NCBI GenBank assembly: GCA_017411305.1
Contig: JAFQQI010000048.1
Span: forward strand, 124,001 to 188,000
DNA: 64,000 nt
From: Lachnospiraceae bacterium
GTDB taxonomy: Bacteria > Bacillota > Clostridia > Lachnospirales > Lachnospiraceae
Direction: 5' to 3'
The notes under the pieces were generated by a model. It was not told the DNA's origin. It was given only the letters and a program-made list of their open reading frames with translations, and did not search any database. The translations under genes were made by a program, and so were the position numbers. Shown in pieces: positions 8,471-17,015 of this stretch; position 1 is the first letter of the stretch; the number at the start of each line of letters is the position of its first letter.

Positions 8471-9172
8471 ATGAAACAAGATTTAATTATCTACCACGGA
8501 TCTCAGCAAATTGTTGAGACTCCTAAATTTGGAATCGGCAAGAAGTATAACGATTACGGCTGTGGTTTTTACTGCACGGAAAACATTGAGCTTGCTAAGG
8601 AGTGGGCTTGCCCTGTGAAGAATGATGGCTATGCCAATAAATATATCATGCACTTAGAAGGAATGAATGTCATGCACTTGACCAAAGGCGAGTTCAATAT
8701 TCTCAACTGGCTTGCCATTCTGCTTGCGCACAGAAGGTTTGATATTACATCTCCTATTGGCAATAATGCAAGAGAATTTATCCTAAGCCGTTTTATGCCC
8801 GATGTGACCGGTGTTGATGTGATGATTGGTTATCGTGCCGACGATTCGTATTTTTCCTTTGCAGAAGATTTTGTGAACAACACCATTTCTCTGCGGGACT
8901 TAAATCTTGCCATGCGGCTCGGCGCGCTCGGAGAACAGGTTGTATTGCTTTCCGAGCGTTCTTTCGGACAGGTTGAATTTACCGGTTACGAAGTTGCCGA
9001 CTATCGTGAATACTATTATAAGAGAGCAAAGCGTGACCAAAATGCGCGAGTTGCATACGCAAGCCGGAAGAAGAACTTGCAGCAGCTCATGGACGATATT
9101 TTTGTTCTCGATATTATGAGGGAGGATATGAAATATGATGACCCACGCTTACAGTCAGCTATATCTGAATAA
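8471..9172 (+). CDS. DUF3990-family protein, ADP-ribosyltransferase-like, possible toxin
   Basis: A 233-residue protein starting LIIYHGSQQIVETPKF, with DYGCGFYCTENIELAKEWA shortly after. This is the pattern I associate with DUF3990, a family thought to share the fold of small ADP-ribosyltransferases (YHGS near the start, a G-x-G-F-Y-x-T core). No signal peptide or membrane segment is visible, so it should be cytoplasmic. The next gene starts 38 bases before this one ends and encodes an XRE-type regulator. A strong promoter with twin operators lies upstream. Together this looks like a toxin-antitoxin or similar two-gene defence module. The enzymatic activity and the toxin role are inference. 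Confidence 0.7.
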   Translation: MKQDLIIYHGSQQIVETPKFGIGKKYNDYGCGFYCTENIELAKEWACPVKNDGYANKYIMHLEGMNVMHLTKGEFNILNWLAILLAHRRFDITSPIGNNAREFILSRFMPDVTGVDVMIGYRADDSYFSFAEDFVNNTISLRDLNLAMRLGALGEQVVLLSERSFGQVEFTGYEVADYREYYYKRAKRDQNARVAYASRKKNLQQLMDDIFVLDIMREDMKYDDPRLQSAISE

Positions 9173-9767
9173 GGCATCCGGCGCCGTTGGAAATATGCTC
9201 CACGATGCAGTGGAGGAGTTTGGTGTAAGCGGTGAAGATTTCTTGAAGCGTTTTATTCAATCTGATATTGCAGAGCAGTTTGAAAATGGCAATCCCAAAT
9301 ATATTGCGGGGAAAAGTGGATTGGAATTGTTTTTGGAGGTCATGGAAAGGACAACCGGCGAAAGCTACACAGCCGAGCTTATCGAAAGCTACGAACGAAG
9401 CCGGGCATATTGGGTGGGCTGGGTGCTGACCCATTATCAATGGTACTCCGGCCGCACTTTCAAGAATATACTCGATACCGTATCCTACGACGAACTTATC
9501 GGACTTTACGGAACACTTCACGAAGCAGATGTTCAAAAGAGTTATGAAGTTCTGGACGCTCATTTTATGAGGAGCCAAAGCAAATTAAAAACTGCCAGAA
9601 AACATTGCGGCTTGACGCAAGAAGCCCTTGCTGATGCGTCAGGAGTTTCCCTCAATACTATCCGGGCATACGAACGCAAAAGCAAGGACTTAAACAAAGC
9701 GCAGTTTGATATTGTAATAAGGCTTGCTAAAGCCTTGAAGTGCGAAGTGCTTGAACTGCTTGATTAA
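9135..9767 (+). CDS. XRE-family regulator with N-terminal partner domain, putative antitoxin
   Basis: A 210-residue protein. Residues about 150-210 form an XRE/Cro-type helix-turn-helix: LKTARKHCGLTQEALADASG, then VSLNTIRAYERKSK. The first 145 residues are helical, of no family I can name, and may bind the DUF3990 partner. GGAGG at 9121-9125 lies 9 bases before the ATG at 9135, with a second ATG in frame at 9138. The overlap with the upstream gene implies translational coupling. It probably represses its own operon at the TAATAC-N4-GTATTA sites. Putative antitoxin is a context-based inference. Confidence 0.75.
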   Translation: MMTHAYSQLYLNKASGAVGNMLHDAVEEFGVSGEDFLKRFIQSDIAEQFENGNPKYIAGKSGLELFLEVMERTTGESYTAELIESYERSRAYWVGWVLTHYQWYSGRTFKNILDTVSYDELIGLYGTLHEADVQKSYEVLDAHFMRSQSKLKTARKHCGLTQEALADASGVSLNTIRAYERKSKDLNKAQFDIVIRLAKALKCEVLELLD

Positions 9768-9800
9768 GCGAAAGCGGTTCATTTACACAAATGATACCGG

Positions 9801-10541
9801 TTATTCACCGGCTTCTTTTTGAATCTTAGTATAGGTATCCATAATGATGTCCCGTGTATAAGCCCCCAGCCGTTTCTGGTCTTCCTTGGAAAGGTCTTTC
9901 ACATAAATGGGCTTGCCGTATTCCAAAATGACATGGGCCTTTCTGATTTTAGGAAGGTGGTCTTCAAAAATAGCCGCTGAGTTATAAATAGTCATAGGAA
10001 CAATGGGACATCCTGTTTTGGAAGCAATTTTGAAGCTTCCTTCATGGAATTCCATAAAGGTATGATTTTCTCTGTTTCTGGTTCCTTCCGGGAAAATACA
10101 AATGGAAATTCCGGATTTTACTTTTTCGATAGCAGTCAGAATAATCTGAAGTCCTTGCTTGACATCATTTCTGTCAAGGAACAGGCAATGCAGGTTGCGC
10201 ATCCAGTTGACCAAAAGAGGCCACTTCAACATCTCTTTTTTTGCAATATAGCCGGTGGGCCGTGGCACTCTGATATAGGTAATTAAAATGTCAAAATAGC
10301 TTCTGTGATTTCCGATGTAAAGCACCGGTTCATCTGTGGGGACATTTTCCAGTCCTCTGACGGTTACTTTGGTGCCGCTGATAAAGAGACAGCAACGGAA
10401 CGCCCAGTTTACGATGGCAAGGGAGCTTTTATTTTTGACATCCATATTGAATTTGCCGATAATCCATTCTGCGATTAACAGCGGAATGCTGCATACCAAA
10501 AATAAGACCACAAAACAGACGAGAGTTAAAAACCGTATCAT
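9801..10541 (-). CDS. plsC: 1-acyl-sn-glycerol-3-phosphate acyltransferase
   Basis: A 246-residue membrane-associated acyltransferase that makes phosphatidic acid from lysophosphatidate. The catalytic NHX4D motif is NHRSYFD (residues 78-84), and the phosphate-binding FPEGTR lies near residues 150-155. A hydrophobic helix occupies residues 4-30. It is convergent with the XRE gene and divergent from the GT2 gene at 10703. A promoter is visible on the minus strand at 10578-10605. Confidence 0.92.
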   Translation of the reverse strand: MIRFLTLVCFVVLFLVCSIPLLIAEWIIGKFNMDVKNKSSLAIVNWAFRCCLFISGTKVTVRGLENVPTDEPVLYIGNHRSYFDILITYIRVPRPTGYIAKKEMLKWPLLVNWMRNLHCLFLDRNDVKQGLQIILTAIEKVKSGISICIFPEGTRNRENHTFMEFHEGSFKIASKTGCPIVPMTIYNSAAIFEDHLPKIRKAHVILEYGKPIYVKDLSKEDQKRLGAYTRDIIMDTYTKIQKEAGE

Positions 10542-10577
10542 AACCGTTCCTCATTTCATTTATTTTAAAGCATTTAT

Positions 10578-10605
10578 AGTATAGCCGATGCCGCTTATTT
10601 TGGCA
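10578..10605 (-). promoter_or_regulatory. Candidate promoter of plsC
   Basis: On the minus strand: TTGCCA (10600-10605), a 16-base spacer and TATACT (10578-10583), 36 bases before the plsC start codon. Confidence 0.6.
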
Positions 10606-10632
10606 ATAGCCGGCGAAAGGTGTTTGAATTCA

Positions 10633-10661
10633 TTGCTACTTTAATCTTGGTGTGGTAAAAT
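10633..10661 (+). promoter_or_regulatory. Promoter of the GT2/membrane protein pair
   Basis: TTGCTA (10633-10638), a 17-base spacer and TAAAAT (10656-10661), with a TG extension before the -10. It lies 42 bases before the ATG at 10703 and is back to back with the plsC promoter. Confidence 0.7.
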
Positions 10662-10702
10662 ATAATACGTTGGAAGAAAGCAGGCCATGAAAGGATATAA
10701 AA

Positions 10703-11647
10703 ATGGACAAGATAGCAGTTTTAATTCCCTGTTATAACGAAGAAAAAACAATTGCCAAGGTGGTTGCGGATGCCAAATCGGCGCTGCCCGATGCAGTGAT
10801 TTATGTATATGACAACAATTCTACGGACCGTACCGTAGAGCTTGCCAAGGAGGCCGGCGCAGTGGTACGCCATGAGTACATGCAGGGCAAAGGAAATGTC
10901 ATCCGCAGAATGTTCCGTGAAATTGATGCACAGTGTTACATTATGGTAGATGGTGACGATACTTATCCGATGGAGTTTGCTCCTGAAATGGTAGATAAGG
11001 TCTTGAATCACAATGCGGATATGGTAGTAGGTGACAGACTTTCCTCCACTTATTTCGAAGAGAATAAACGCCCCTTCCATAATATGGGCAACAGTGTAGT
11101 ACGTGCCAGCATTAATCATTTATTTGACTGCAAAATTATGGATATTATGACGGGCTATCGGGCGTTTTCCTATGGATTTGTGAAAACCTTCCCGGTACTT
11201 TCCAAAGGCTTTGAAATCGAAACGGAGATGACCATTCATGCTGTATATAACGGTATGCAGATTGAGAATGTGATTGTGGAATACAGAGACAGACCGGAGG
11301 GCAGTGAGTCCAAGCTTAACACTTATTCTGATGGGATGAAGGTGTTAAAAACCATTTTCAGATTGTATAGGGATTATAAGCCTCTTGGATTTTTCAGCCT
11401 GCTTACACTGGTGCTGATGCTGCTTGCGCTACTGTTCTTTATTCCTGTTTTACTTGAATATATTCAGACCGGACTTGTACTGAAATTCCCTACTCTGATT
11501 GTTTGCGGATTTACGGTAATTGCAGCAATCCAATCTCTGTTTGCCGGACTGATACTTTCTAATATGGCGCAGAAGAGCAGAAGGGACTTTGAGTATCGTC
11601 TGACCTGTGTATGCGAGAAGGAACGTAAGGGATGTAAGGAAGAATAA
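10703..11647 (+). CDS. Family 2 glycosyltransferase with two C-terminal membrane helices (YkoT-like)
   Basis: A 314-residue polyprenyl-phosphate-sugar-synthase-like GT2. The N-terminus AVLIPCYNEEKTIAKVV and the DNNSTDRTVELA segment bind the nucleotide sugar. The metal-binding D-x-D is in MVDGDDTYP, and the acceptor loop holds IMDIMTGYRAF. Two hydrophobic helices near residues 229-255 and 262-285 anchor it in the membrane. It probably loads a sugar onto undecaprenyl phosphate, and the following membrane protein would then use that lipid-linked sugar. The arrangement resembles Bacillus ykoT-ykoS; the sugar and acceptor are unknown. Confidence 0.88.
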   Translation: MDKIAVLIPCYNEEKTIAKVVADAKSALPDAVIYVYDNNSTDRTVELAKEAGAVVRHEYMQGKGNVIRRMFREIDAQCYIMVDGDDTYPMEFAPEMVDKVLNHNADMVVGDRLSSTYFEENKRPFHNMGNSVVRASINHLFDCKIMDIMTGYRAFSYGFVKTFPVLSKGFEIETEMTIHAVYNGMQIENVIVEYRDRPEGSESKLNTYSDGMKVLKTIFRLYRDYKPLGFFSLLTLVLMLLALLFFIPVLLEYIQTGLVLKFPTLIVCGFTVIAAIQSLFAGLILSNMAQKSRRDFEYRLTCVCEKERKGCKEE

Positions 11648-11684
11648 CAACCGGATGCGATTTAACAATGAGGAAATAAGTAGA

Positions 11685-13427
11685 ATGAAGCATTTTTTGC
11701 AAAGATTAGTTCATTATTGGTATGTTGTGATTGCCGCAGGCTTTATTGGCTCTGCGGCTCTCGTATTTTTGGTTTTTGGGGAAAGCAGCATGATAGCGGT
11801 ACATGACAATTTGGATTTGTTTGTGGCGCAGTTTCAGATGCTCAAAAATACGGATTCTTTTTGGACTCACGGTGCTACGGTGCCTTTTTTGGGCGGAATT
11901 ACCAGAGATAATTTGCCGTCAGAGTTTTCCTTATATACCATGCTTTACATGATATTCCCATCCTATTATGCTTATGTGGCGGGATACCTGTTGAAAATTG
12001 TAATAGCTGTCATATCGGCTGTTTTGCTGGCTAAGGATTTTTGCGGGGAGTCTTATGGGAAGTACAAACCGATTGTGTGGATGTGCGGATTGGCTTACGG
12101 TATTTTGAATGTGTTTCCGGCTTTCGGAATTCCCTTTGCATCCATTCCTCTTGCGGTATATCTGGTAAGGAAAATAAACAGGGAGCCATCGGTGAAATGG
12201 TATGCGGCTTTGTTTCTGTATCCGCTGGTGTCCTATTTTTCCTATTTCGGGTTATTTATTCTGGCATATATGTGCGTAGCCCTTATTTGGATTTGGATAA
12301 AGGATAAGAAATTCCCGTTCAGACTGCTGATAGCGATTATTGTATTGTCGGCAGGTTGTGTTGTGTGTGAGTATCGTCTGTTCGGTGTAATGCTGTTTAG
12401 TGATGCAGAGACTATCCGCGCCACCATGGAAGCGGGAAGCTACAGTGCATGGGAAATTGTAAGAACGATGTGGGAGGGATTCTCCCGGGGAATGTTTCAT
12501 GCGGAAAGCATGCATACTTATCTGGTAATGCCGGTATGCCTGATTTATTTTGTTTATCTGAACAGCTCCTATGTTTTACAAAAAAATACAAAGGCGATTG
12601 TTCATGACGGATACAATTTACTGATGCTGACATTAGTATTCAACAGTGTTATATACGGAATTTATTATTGGGAAGGCTTTCGCGGCCTGATTGAGACGCT
12701 GGTACCGCCGCTTACCGGATGGCAGTTTAACCGTACCATATTTTTTAGCCCCTTTGTGTGGTATGCCGCATTTTTCCTGGTACTAAAGAGATTATATGAC
12801 AATAGAAGCAAATATGGCAGATATGCAGCCAACGGACTTGCTTTGGCGGCAGTTCTGATTATTGTTTTTTCGGGAACCAGATATAATGACTTTTACCATA
12901 CCTGCGTGACCAAAGCATATGAACTGTTAAAGGGAAAAGAATCAGATCAGTTAAATTATGAGGAGTTTTATTCGGTAAGTTTATTTGAGAAGGCGAAAGA
13001 GGATATAGGTTATAACGGGGAGTGGTCCGTGGCATACGGATTTCACCCGGCTATTTTGGAATATAGTAACATTGCAACCCTGGACGGCTATTTGGGATTT
13101 TATGAACAGTCCTACAAAGAAGCCTTCCGGGAAGTGATTGCGCCGGCATTAGAGAGAAAGCCGGTAACGAAGGATTATTATGATACATGGGGAGCCCGTG
13201 CGTATTTATACTCCGGTACGGATGATTCCATTGTGGCGGCAACCAGGTCCTATCAGGTGACGGATACGGATATTTATATTAGTACCGAGGCTTTTAAGGA
13301 GCTTGGCGGAAGGTATATTTTCTCCAGAATCGAACTTTCTAATGCACAGGAAGCAGGGCTTAGCTTACTGGGAAGTTATACAGAGGAAAGCTCTCCTTAT
13401 ACCTTATATGTATATGAAGCAGAATAG
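11685..13427 (+). CDS. Polytopic membrane protein, YkoS/DUF6044-like, putative glycosyl transfer
   Basis: About 580 residues with a short cytoplasmic start, roughly ten or more hydrophobic helices and a C-terminal extracytoplasmic domain of about 150 residues. The loop after the first helix contains VHDNLDLFVAQFQMLK, resembling the acidic first loop of GT-C-type transferases. The frame extends upstream to 11607 inside the previous gene. ATG 11685 is chosen because GAGG lies about 11 bases before it and a membrane helix follows quickly; ATG 11655 is an alternative. It probably transfers the lipid-linked sugar made by the upstream GT2 to a wall or surface polymer, which is inference. Confidence 0.75.
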   Translation: MKHFLQRLVHYWYVVIAAGFIGSAALVFLVFGESSMIAVHDNLDLFVAQFQMLKNTDSFWTHGATVPFLGGITRDNLPSEFSLYTMLYMIFPSYYAYVAGYLLKIVIAVISAVLLAKDFCGESYGKYKPIVWMCGLAYGILNVFPAFGIPFASIPLAVYLVRKINREPSVKWYAALFLYPLVSYFSYFGLFILAYMCVALIWIWIKDKKFPFRLLIAIIVLSAGCVVCEYRLFGVMLFSDAETIRATMEAGSYSAWEIVRTMWEGFSRGMFHAESMHTYLVMPVCLIYFVYLNSSYVLQKNTKAIVHDGYNLLMLTLVFNSVIYGIYYWEGFRGLIETLVPPLTGWQFNRTIFFSPFVWYAAFFLVLKRLYDNRSKYGRYAANGLALAAVLIIVFSGTRYNDFYHTCVTKAYELLKGKESDQLNYEEFYSVSLFEKAKEDIGYNGEWSVAYGFHPAILEYSNIATLDGYLGFYEQSYKEAFREVIAPALERKPVTKDYYDTWGARAYLYSGTDDSIVAATRSYQVTDTDIYISTEAFKELGGRYIFSRIELSNAQEAGLSLLGSYTEESSPYTLYVYEAE

Positions 13428-13431
13428 TAAT

Positions 13432-13466
13432 AAAACGGCAGTTCCTTTACGGACTGCCGCTTTTCT
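13432..13466. terminator. Terminator between convergent genes
   Basis: A stem CGGCAGT (13436-13442) / ACTGCCG (13453-13459) is flanked by AAAA on the left and CTTTTC on the right. It can serve the plus-strand membrane protein and, more weakly, the minus-strand prs gene that ends at 13487. Confidence 0.8.
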
Positions 13467-13486
13467 ATGCTTTGAGAACTTGTTTT

Positions 13487-14689
13487 TTAGTCGATAAGCT
13501 CACCTTTTTTATATTTTGCTACTACATTCTGAATACGCTCATTGGGATTTAACAGCTCGCTGATGGATGCATCATGATTTAAGGTGTCAATCAAATAAGC
13601 GATATACTTGCTCATATCACAGTTAATGTACCATTCTCTTGAGAGAAGCTCGGGAGTCTGGTAAATTAAGTTGGTGGTAAGTACTCTGTCAATAATGCCG
13701 CTTTCGTATGCTTTATCAAAACGGTCAAGCCCGTTAGTAAACAGACCGAATGTAGTACAAATAAATATCTTATTTGCTCTGCGCTCTTTCAAAGCAGTAG
13801 CAACTTCAATGACACTTTCACCGGAGGAAATCATATCATCAATGATTATCATATCCTTGCCCTCTACAGAGGAACCAAGGAATTCATGAGCCACGATAGG
13901 ATTACGTCCGTCCACGATTCTGGTATAGTCACGTCTCTTGTAGAACATACCCATATCAAGTCCTAATACGTTTGCCATATAAATAGCACGGCTCATACCG
14001 CCTTCATCAGGGCTGATAACCATCATGTGGTCAGAATCAATCTTTAAGTCGGGCACATTCTTAAGCAGGTTTTTGATAAACTGATAAGTGGGCTGAACTG
14101 TTTCAAATCCGTGAAGAGGAATGGCGTTCTGGACTCTGGGGTCGTGTGCGTCAAAGGTGATGATATTATCAACACCCATGTTTACCATTTCCTGCAACGC
14201 AAGTGCACAGTCTAAGGATTCTCTTGCGGTTCTCTTGTGCTGTCTGCTTTCATAAAGGAAAGGCATGATAACCGTAATTCTTCTTGCTTTACCGCCTACT
14301 GCCGCAATTACTCTCTTTAAATCCTGATAGTGGTCATCCGGAGACATGTGGTTTTCACGTCCGCAGAGAGAATAAGTCAGGCTGTAATTTGCTACATCCA
14401 CAAGCAGATATAAGTCAGTACCGCGGACAGATTCCATAATAACACCTTTCGCTTCACCGGAACCGAAACGGGGTACTTTTGCCTGTAAGATATAAGAATC
14501 ACGCTGGTATCCTGCAAAGGCAAGGCTGTTTTTATGTTCGCTTTCGCGAACGGTTCTCCAGTCTACCAGATAATCATTGACCTTCTCACCAAGAGCCTTG
14601 CAGCCTTGTAAGGGAATGATTCCTAAGGAACCGACGGGAATGGTTTCTAAGTTTCTTGTTTCTTCACGCTGAGACATGAGAATCCTCAC
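13487..14689 (-). CDS. prs: Ribose-phosphate pyrophosphokinase, long form
   Basis: Makes PRPP from ribose 5-phosphate and ATP. Landmarks: ESVRGTDLYLLVDVA, FLYESRQHKRTARES (the R-Q-x-K flexible loop), ITFDAHDPRVQNAIP, VVISPDEGGMSRA and the PRPP loop IIIDDMISSGESV. At 400 residues it is well above the usual 310-320, with extra N-terminal residues and a C-terminal extension after residue 350. It belongs to a long clostridial subgroup rather than the Bacillus type, so allosteric control may differ. The start codon overlaps the stop of the loader gene by 4 bases, which implies cotranscription from the dnaD-like promoter. Confidence 0.92.
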   Translation of the reverse strand: MRILMSQREETRNLETIPVGSLGIIPLQGCKALGEKVNDYLVDWRTVRESEHKNSLAFAGYQRDSYILQAKVPRFGSGEAKGVIMESVRGTDLYLLVDVANYSLTYSLCGRENHMSPDDHYQDLKRVIAAVGGKARRITVIMPFLYESRQHKRTARESLDCALALQEMVNMGVDNIITFDAHDPRVQNAIPLHGFETVQPTYQFIKNLLKNVPDLKIDSDHMMVISPDEGGMSRAIYMANVLGLDMGMFYKRRDYTRIVDGRNPIVAHEFLGSSVEGKDMIIIDDMISSGESVIEVATALKERRANKIFICTTFGLFTNGLDRFDKAYESGIIDRVLTTNLIYQTPELLSREWYINCDMSKYIAYLIDTLNHDASISELLNPNERIQNVVAKYKKGELID

Positions 14690-15657
14690 TTTCTGTTTTG
14701 AAGTTTCTTTTTGTGCATCCGGATATCAGGTCCGGTTATTTTACATATTTCATAATTACTTGTAATCCTGGAAAAAATTCTGTCCGAATAACGGTTTCTG
14801 AAATCCTCCAGAGATAAGTTGGTTGATATAATCACTGCTTTCTTTGCAAGATGACGGTCGTTAATCAAGGAAAACAACTGTGAGTTGATAAAGTTGTTGG
14901 TATATTCCGTACCCAGGTCATCAATAATGAGCAGGTCGCACTGAAATAAATCTTCATATGCTTTATGAAGCTCTTCCGTATTCCTATAATCAAATTTTAT
15001 TTTGGAAAGAGTATCAAAGAGTCCGGAAGCACTGAAATAGATTACGGAATGACCGCTTTCAATCAATTCTTTGGCAATACAACCGGATAAAAAGGACTTG
15101 CCCGTACCTACTGTACCATAAAAGAATAAATTATGGTAGTCCGAATTGAAATTATTGATAAAATTTCTGCAGGTGGTTACTGCATTTTGAAAACGGAGAA
15201 GGTCTTCTCCGAGATAATATTCATAAGATAGAGCGGAAAAATTTTCGTTTTCCAGCATTTCACGGATACCGGACTGCTCATAGAGCAGTGTGATTTCACG
15301 ATTCTTAAAACAGTGACATTTTCTGATACCTAAATAACCGGTATCTTTGCAGTCAGGGCAGTCATAAACAGGCTCCAGATAGTTGTCGGGAAGACCTGCG
15401 GACGCAAGGAGCTGTTTCTTCATGGAAGAAAAATCTGCAAGAATACTTTTGAGCTCGGTAAGTGCAGTATCATCTCCGGCCAAAAGCTTTTTGCCCTGTT
15501 CTACGGAAACGGAGGATATGGATTCTTCAATTTCCCGATAACCTTCCACGTGCTCATATACATATGCAGTGCGTTCTTCAAGAAGGTGCCTGTTTCTATT
15601 CTGTTTGGCTTCATATTCACGAAGAATCAAGTCGTATTGGGAATTGGTAAGTGCCAC
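14686..15657 (-). CDS. DnaI/DnaC-like helicase loader ATPase
   Basis: A 323-residue AAA+ protein. The N-terminal 95 residues are helical. A zinc-type cluster follows (C100-x2-C103, then C114 and C116). Walker A is GTVGTGKS (181-188) and Walker B is LLIIDDLGTE; a sensor segment lies near IISTNLSLEDF. It probably loads the replicative helicase during initiation or restart. The DnaD-like gene immediately upstream supports this, since DnaD and DnaI act in the same primosome in Bacillus. The gap to that gene is 11 bases and holds a GGAGGC-type ribosome site. Confidence 0.88.
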   Translation of the reverse strand: MALTNSQYDLILREYEAKQNRNRHLLEERTAYVYEHVEGYREIEESISSVSVEQGKKLLAGDDTALTELKSILADFSSMKKQLLASAGLPDNYLEPVYDCPDCKDTGYLGIRKCHCFKNREITLLYEQSGIREMLENENFSALSYEYYLGEDLLRFQNAVTTCRNFINNFNSDYHNLFFYGTVGTGKSFLSGCIAKELIESGHSVIYFSASGLFDTLSKIKFDYRNTEELHKAYEDLFQCDLLIIDDLGTEYTNNFINSQLFSLINDRHLAKKAVIISTNLSLEDFRNRYSDRIFSRITSNYEICKITGPDIRMHKKKLQNRK

Positions 15658-15668
15658 GGCGGCCTCCT

Positions 15669-16739
15669 TTAATTGCTTAAAATTTCACGTTCCAGTGCAT
15701 CAAAATCATAATCGTTTTGCATGAACTGATTAAACTGAGAATTGCCCGGAGCAGTTCTTGCAGGTGTTTTCCTGCGGGCAAAGGCATCATCCATAAGTTT
15801 AATGTCTGCTTTGTGGCGGACATTACCGGCATGCCAATTGCTTAAAATACTGTCCGCATAGCCGAAACGGTTTTTGTCCACTGCAAGAACGGTCCGCCTG
15901 CAGGCTTCTGATATAATATCGGAAGTAAAACCATACTCTTTAATCCATTTGTTGACATAGTCGGCTTCTGTCTTGGTGGGAGAGCTTGTCTTTCCCAATG
16001 CCTTCATAACATCGTAAACAATTTTATCATACTTACGGGCAGCCTTAGCAGCCTGCTTGGGCGTGGTAATACCTTCCTCGGCCCAGCCGATGGCAACCTT
16101 TTCTATGTAACGGAAATCTTTTTTGCCTTTTTCTACGCAGTATTCAATCAGATAATCGATTAAGTCTGCGGAAAAGCCCAGCTTGTCCGAAAAGAAGAGA
16201 ATCGTTTTGATTTCGGAAGGGCTTAAGGTTTTACCGATGTATTGCTCTGCGACAAATAAAATTTGTGCGGTCTCTTCATTATTTTTAAATTCTTTTAAAT
16301 CATCCAGGGTATAAGCAGGCTTTTCAAAAGCAGGCCTATCTTCAGCAAAGGAAGCAGGCGAAGCTGACTTTTCGGAAAGGGCTGCTTTGGTAGGAAGCGG
16401 AACCACAGGTGCAAGTGAGACAATATCTGCTCCTGCAGGACGGTCCGACACATCTAAAAGACGGATGCCGGAGAGGGTCTTGCTTTCATCATATTCTAAA
16501 GAAAGAAGTCGGTTCTTTTCCCAATATTTCAGCGCACGCATAACATCCTTCTCCGTGTGGTTGAATTTGTCTGCGATGTCAGAGACACTGGTGGACAAAT
16601 GGGCACTCATCATACGAAGAAGGTACAGATATATTTTGAGCTGTGCATCATTGGCATCCTTCATATATTCATCAATAAATAAATTGGACACAATGGTGGT
16701 GTCAGCATAATTATCCTGATAAATTGTAAAACGACTCAT
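15669..16739 (-). CDS. DnaD-domain replication initiation/primosome protein
   Basis: A 356-residue protein. The N-terminal 100 residues look like a winged helix (LYLLRMMSAHLSTSVSDIADKF, then TEKDVMRALKYWEK). After a Pro/Ala-rich linker, two related helical segments (about 165-245 and 250-320) resemble DnaD C-terminal domains, with the typical YGFTSDIISEACRRTV and YADSILSNW. Such proteins remodel DNA and recruit helicase loaders, and the loader gene follows directly. A cluster of DnaA-box-like 9-mers lies upstream of its promoter, which suggests DnaA control or a DnaA-binding locus. The function is family-based. Confidence 0.85.
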   Translation of the reverse strand: MSRFTIYQDNYADTTIVSNLFIDEYMKDANDAQLKIYLYLLRMMSAHLSTSVSDIADKFNHTEKDVMRALKYWEKNRLLSLEYDESKTLSGIRLLDVSDRPAGADIVSLAPVVPLPTKAALSEKSASPASFAEDRPAFEKPAYTLDDLKEFKNNEETAQILFVAEQYIGKTLSPSEIKTILFFSDKLGFSADLIDYLIEYCVEKGKKDFRYIEKVAIGWAEEGITTPKQAAKAARKYDKIVYDVMKALGKTSSPTKTEADYVNKWIKEYGFTSDIISEACRRTVLAVDKNRFGYADSILSNWHAGNVRHKADIKLMDDAFARRKTPARTAPGNSQFNQFMQNDYDFDALEREILSN

Positions 16740-16787
16740 AAAGTCATCCCCTACTCTTATTATTTACATTCATTCAAAGCAAAATGA

Positions 16788-16816
16788 ATTATAACATAAG
16801 ATTTTTAAAATGCAAA
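16788..16816 (-). promoter_or_regulatory. Extended -10 promoter of the dnaD-like operon
   Basis: On the minus strand: TATAAT (16788-16793) preceded by TGT, giving an extended -10, with a weak -35 TTTGCA (16811-16816) at 17-base spacing. It lies 48 bases from the DnaD-like start codon. The nearest DnaA-box-like site is about 50 bases further upstream. Confidence 0.7.
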
Positions 16817-16863
16817 TAGCAATTTTCCCGAAAAGTCCAGTGTTTACAAGGGTTTGCGCAAAT

Positions 16864-17012
16864 TGTGGACAATGTGGATATTGTGGATATTTTGTTTTTA
16901 AAATTTCCAAAATCATGTAAAAAACAAGGAAAAAGGATGCCCTTTTCATACAATAAATATCCACATAAAAGGAAAGGAAAATTTTACCGTTTTATGTGGA
17001 TATTGTGGACAA
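16864..17012. promoter_or_regulatory. Cluster of six DnaA-box-like 9-mers with a 15-bp inverted repeat
   Basis: Six 9-mers, each one base from the DnaA box TGTGGATAA, sit in 149 bases. TGTGGACAA occurs at 16864 and 17004. TGTGGATAT occurs at 16873, 16882 and 16995. The complement ATATCCACA is at 16957. Two of them sit inside a perfect 15-bp inverted repeat (16956-16970 and 16990-17004, 19-base loop). The region lies between murC and the dnaD-like operon. No U-run follows on the minus strand, so the hairpin is a poor terminator for murC. It is probably a DnaA-binding cluster. Binding is inferred. Confidence 0.65.
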
Positions 17013-17015
17013 AAA

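Noticed and set aside
16956-17004. The 15-bp inverted repeat as a terminator for murC
   Set aside because: Read on the minus strand there is no U-run after the stem, and the arms coincide with DnaA-box-like 9-mers, so a protein-binding role is more likely.
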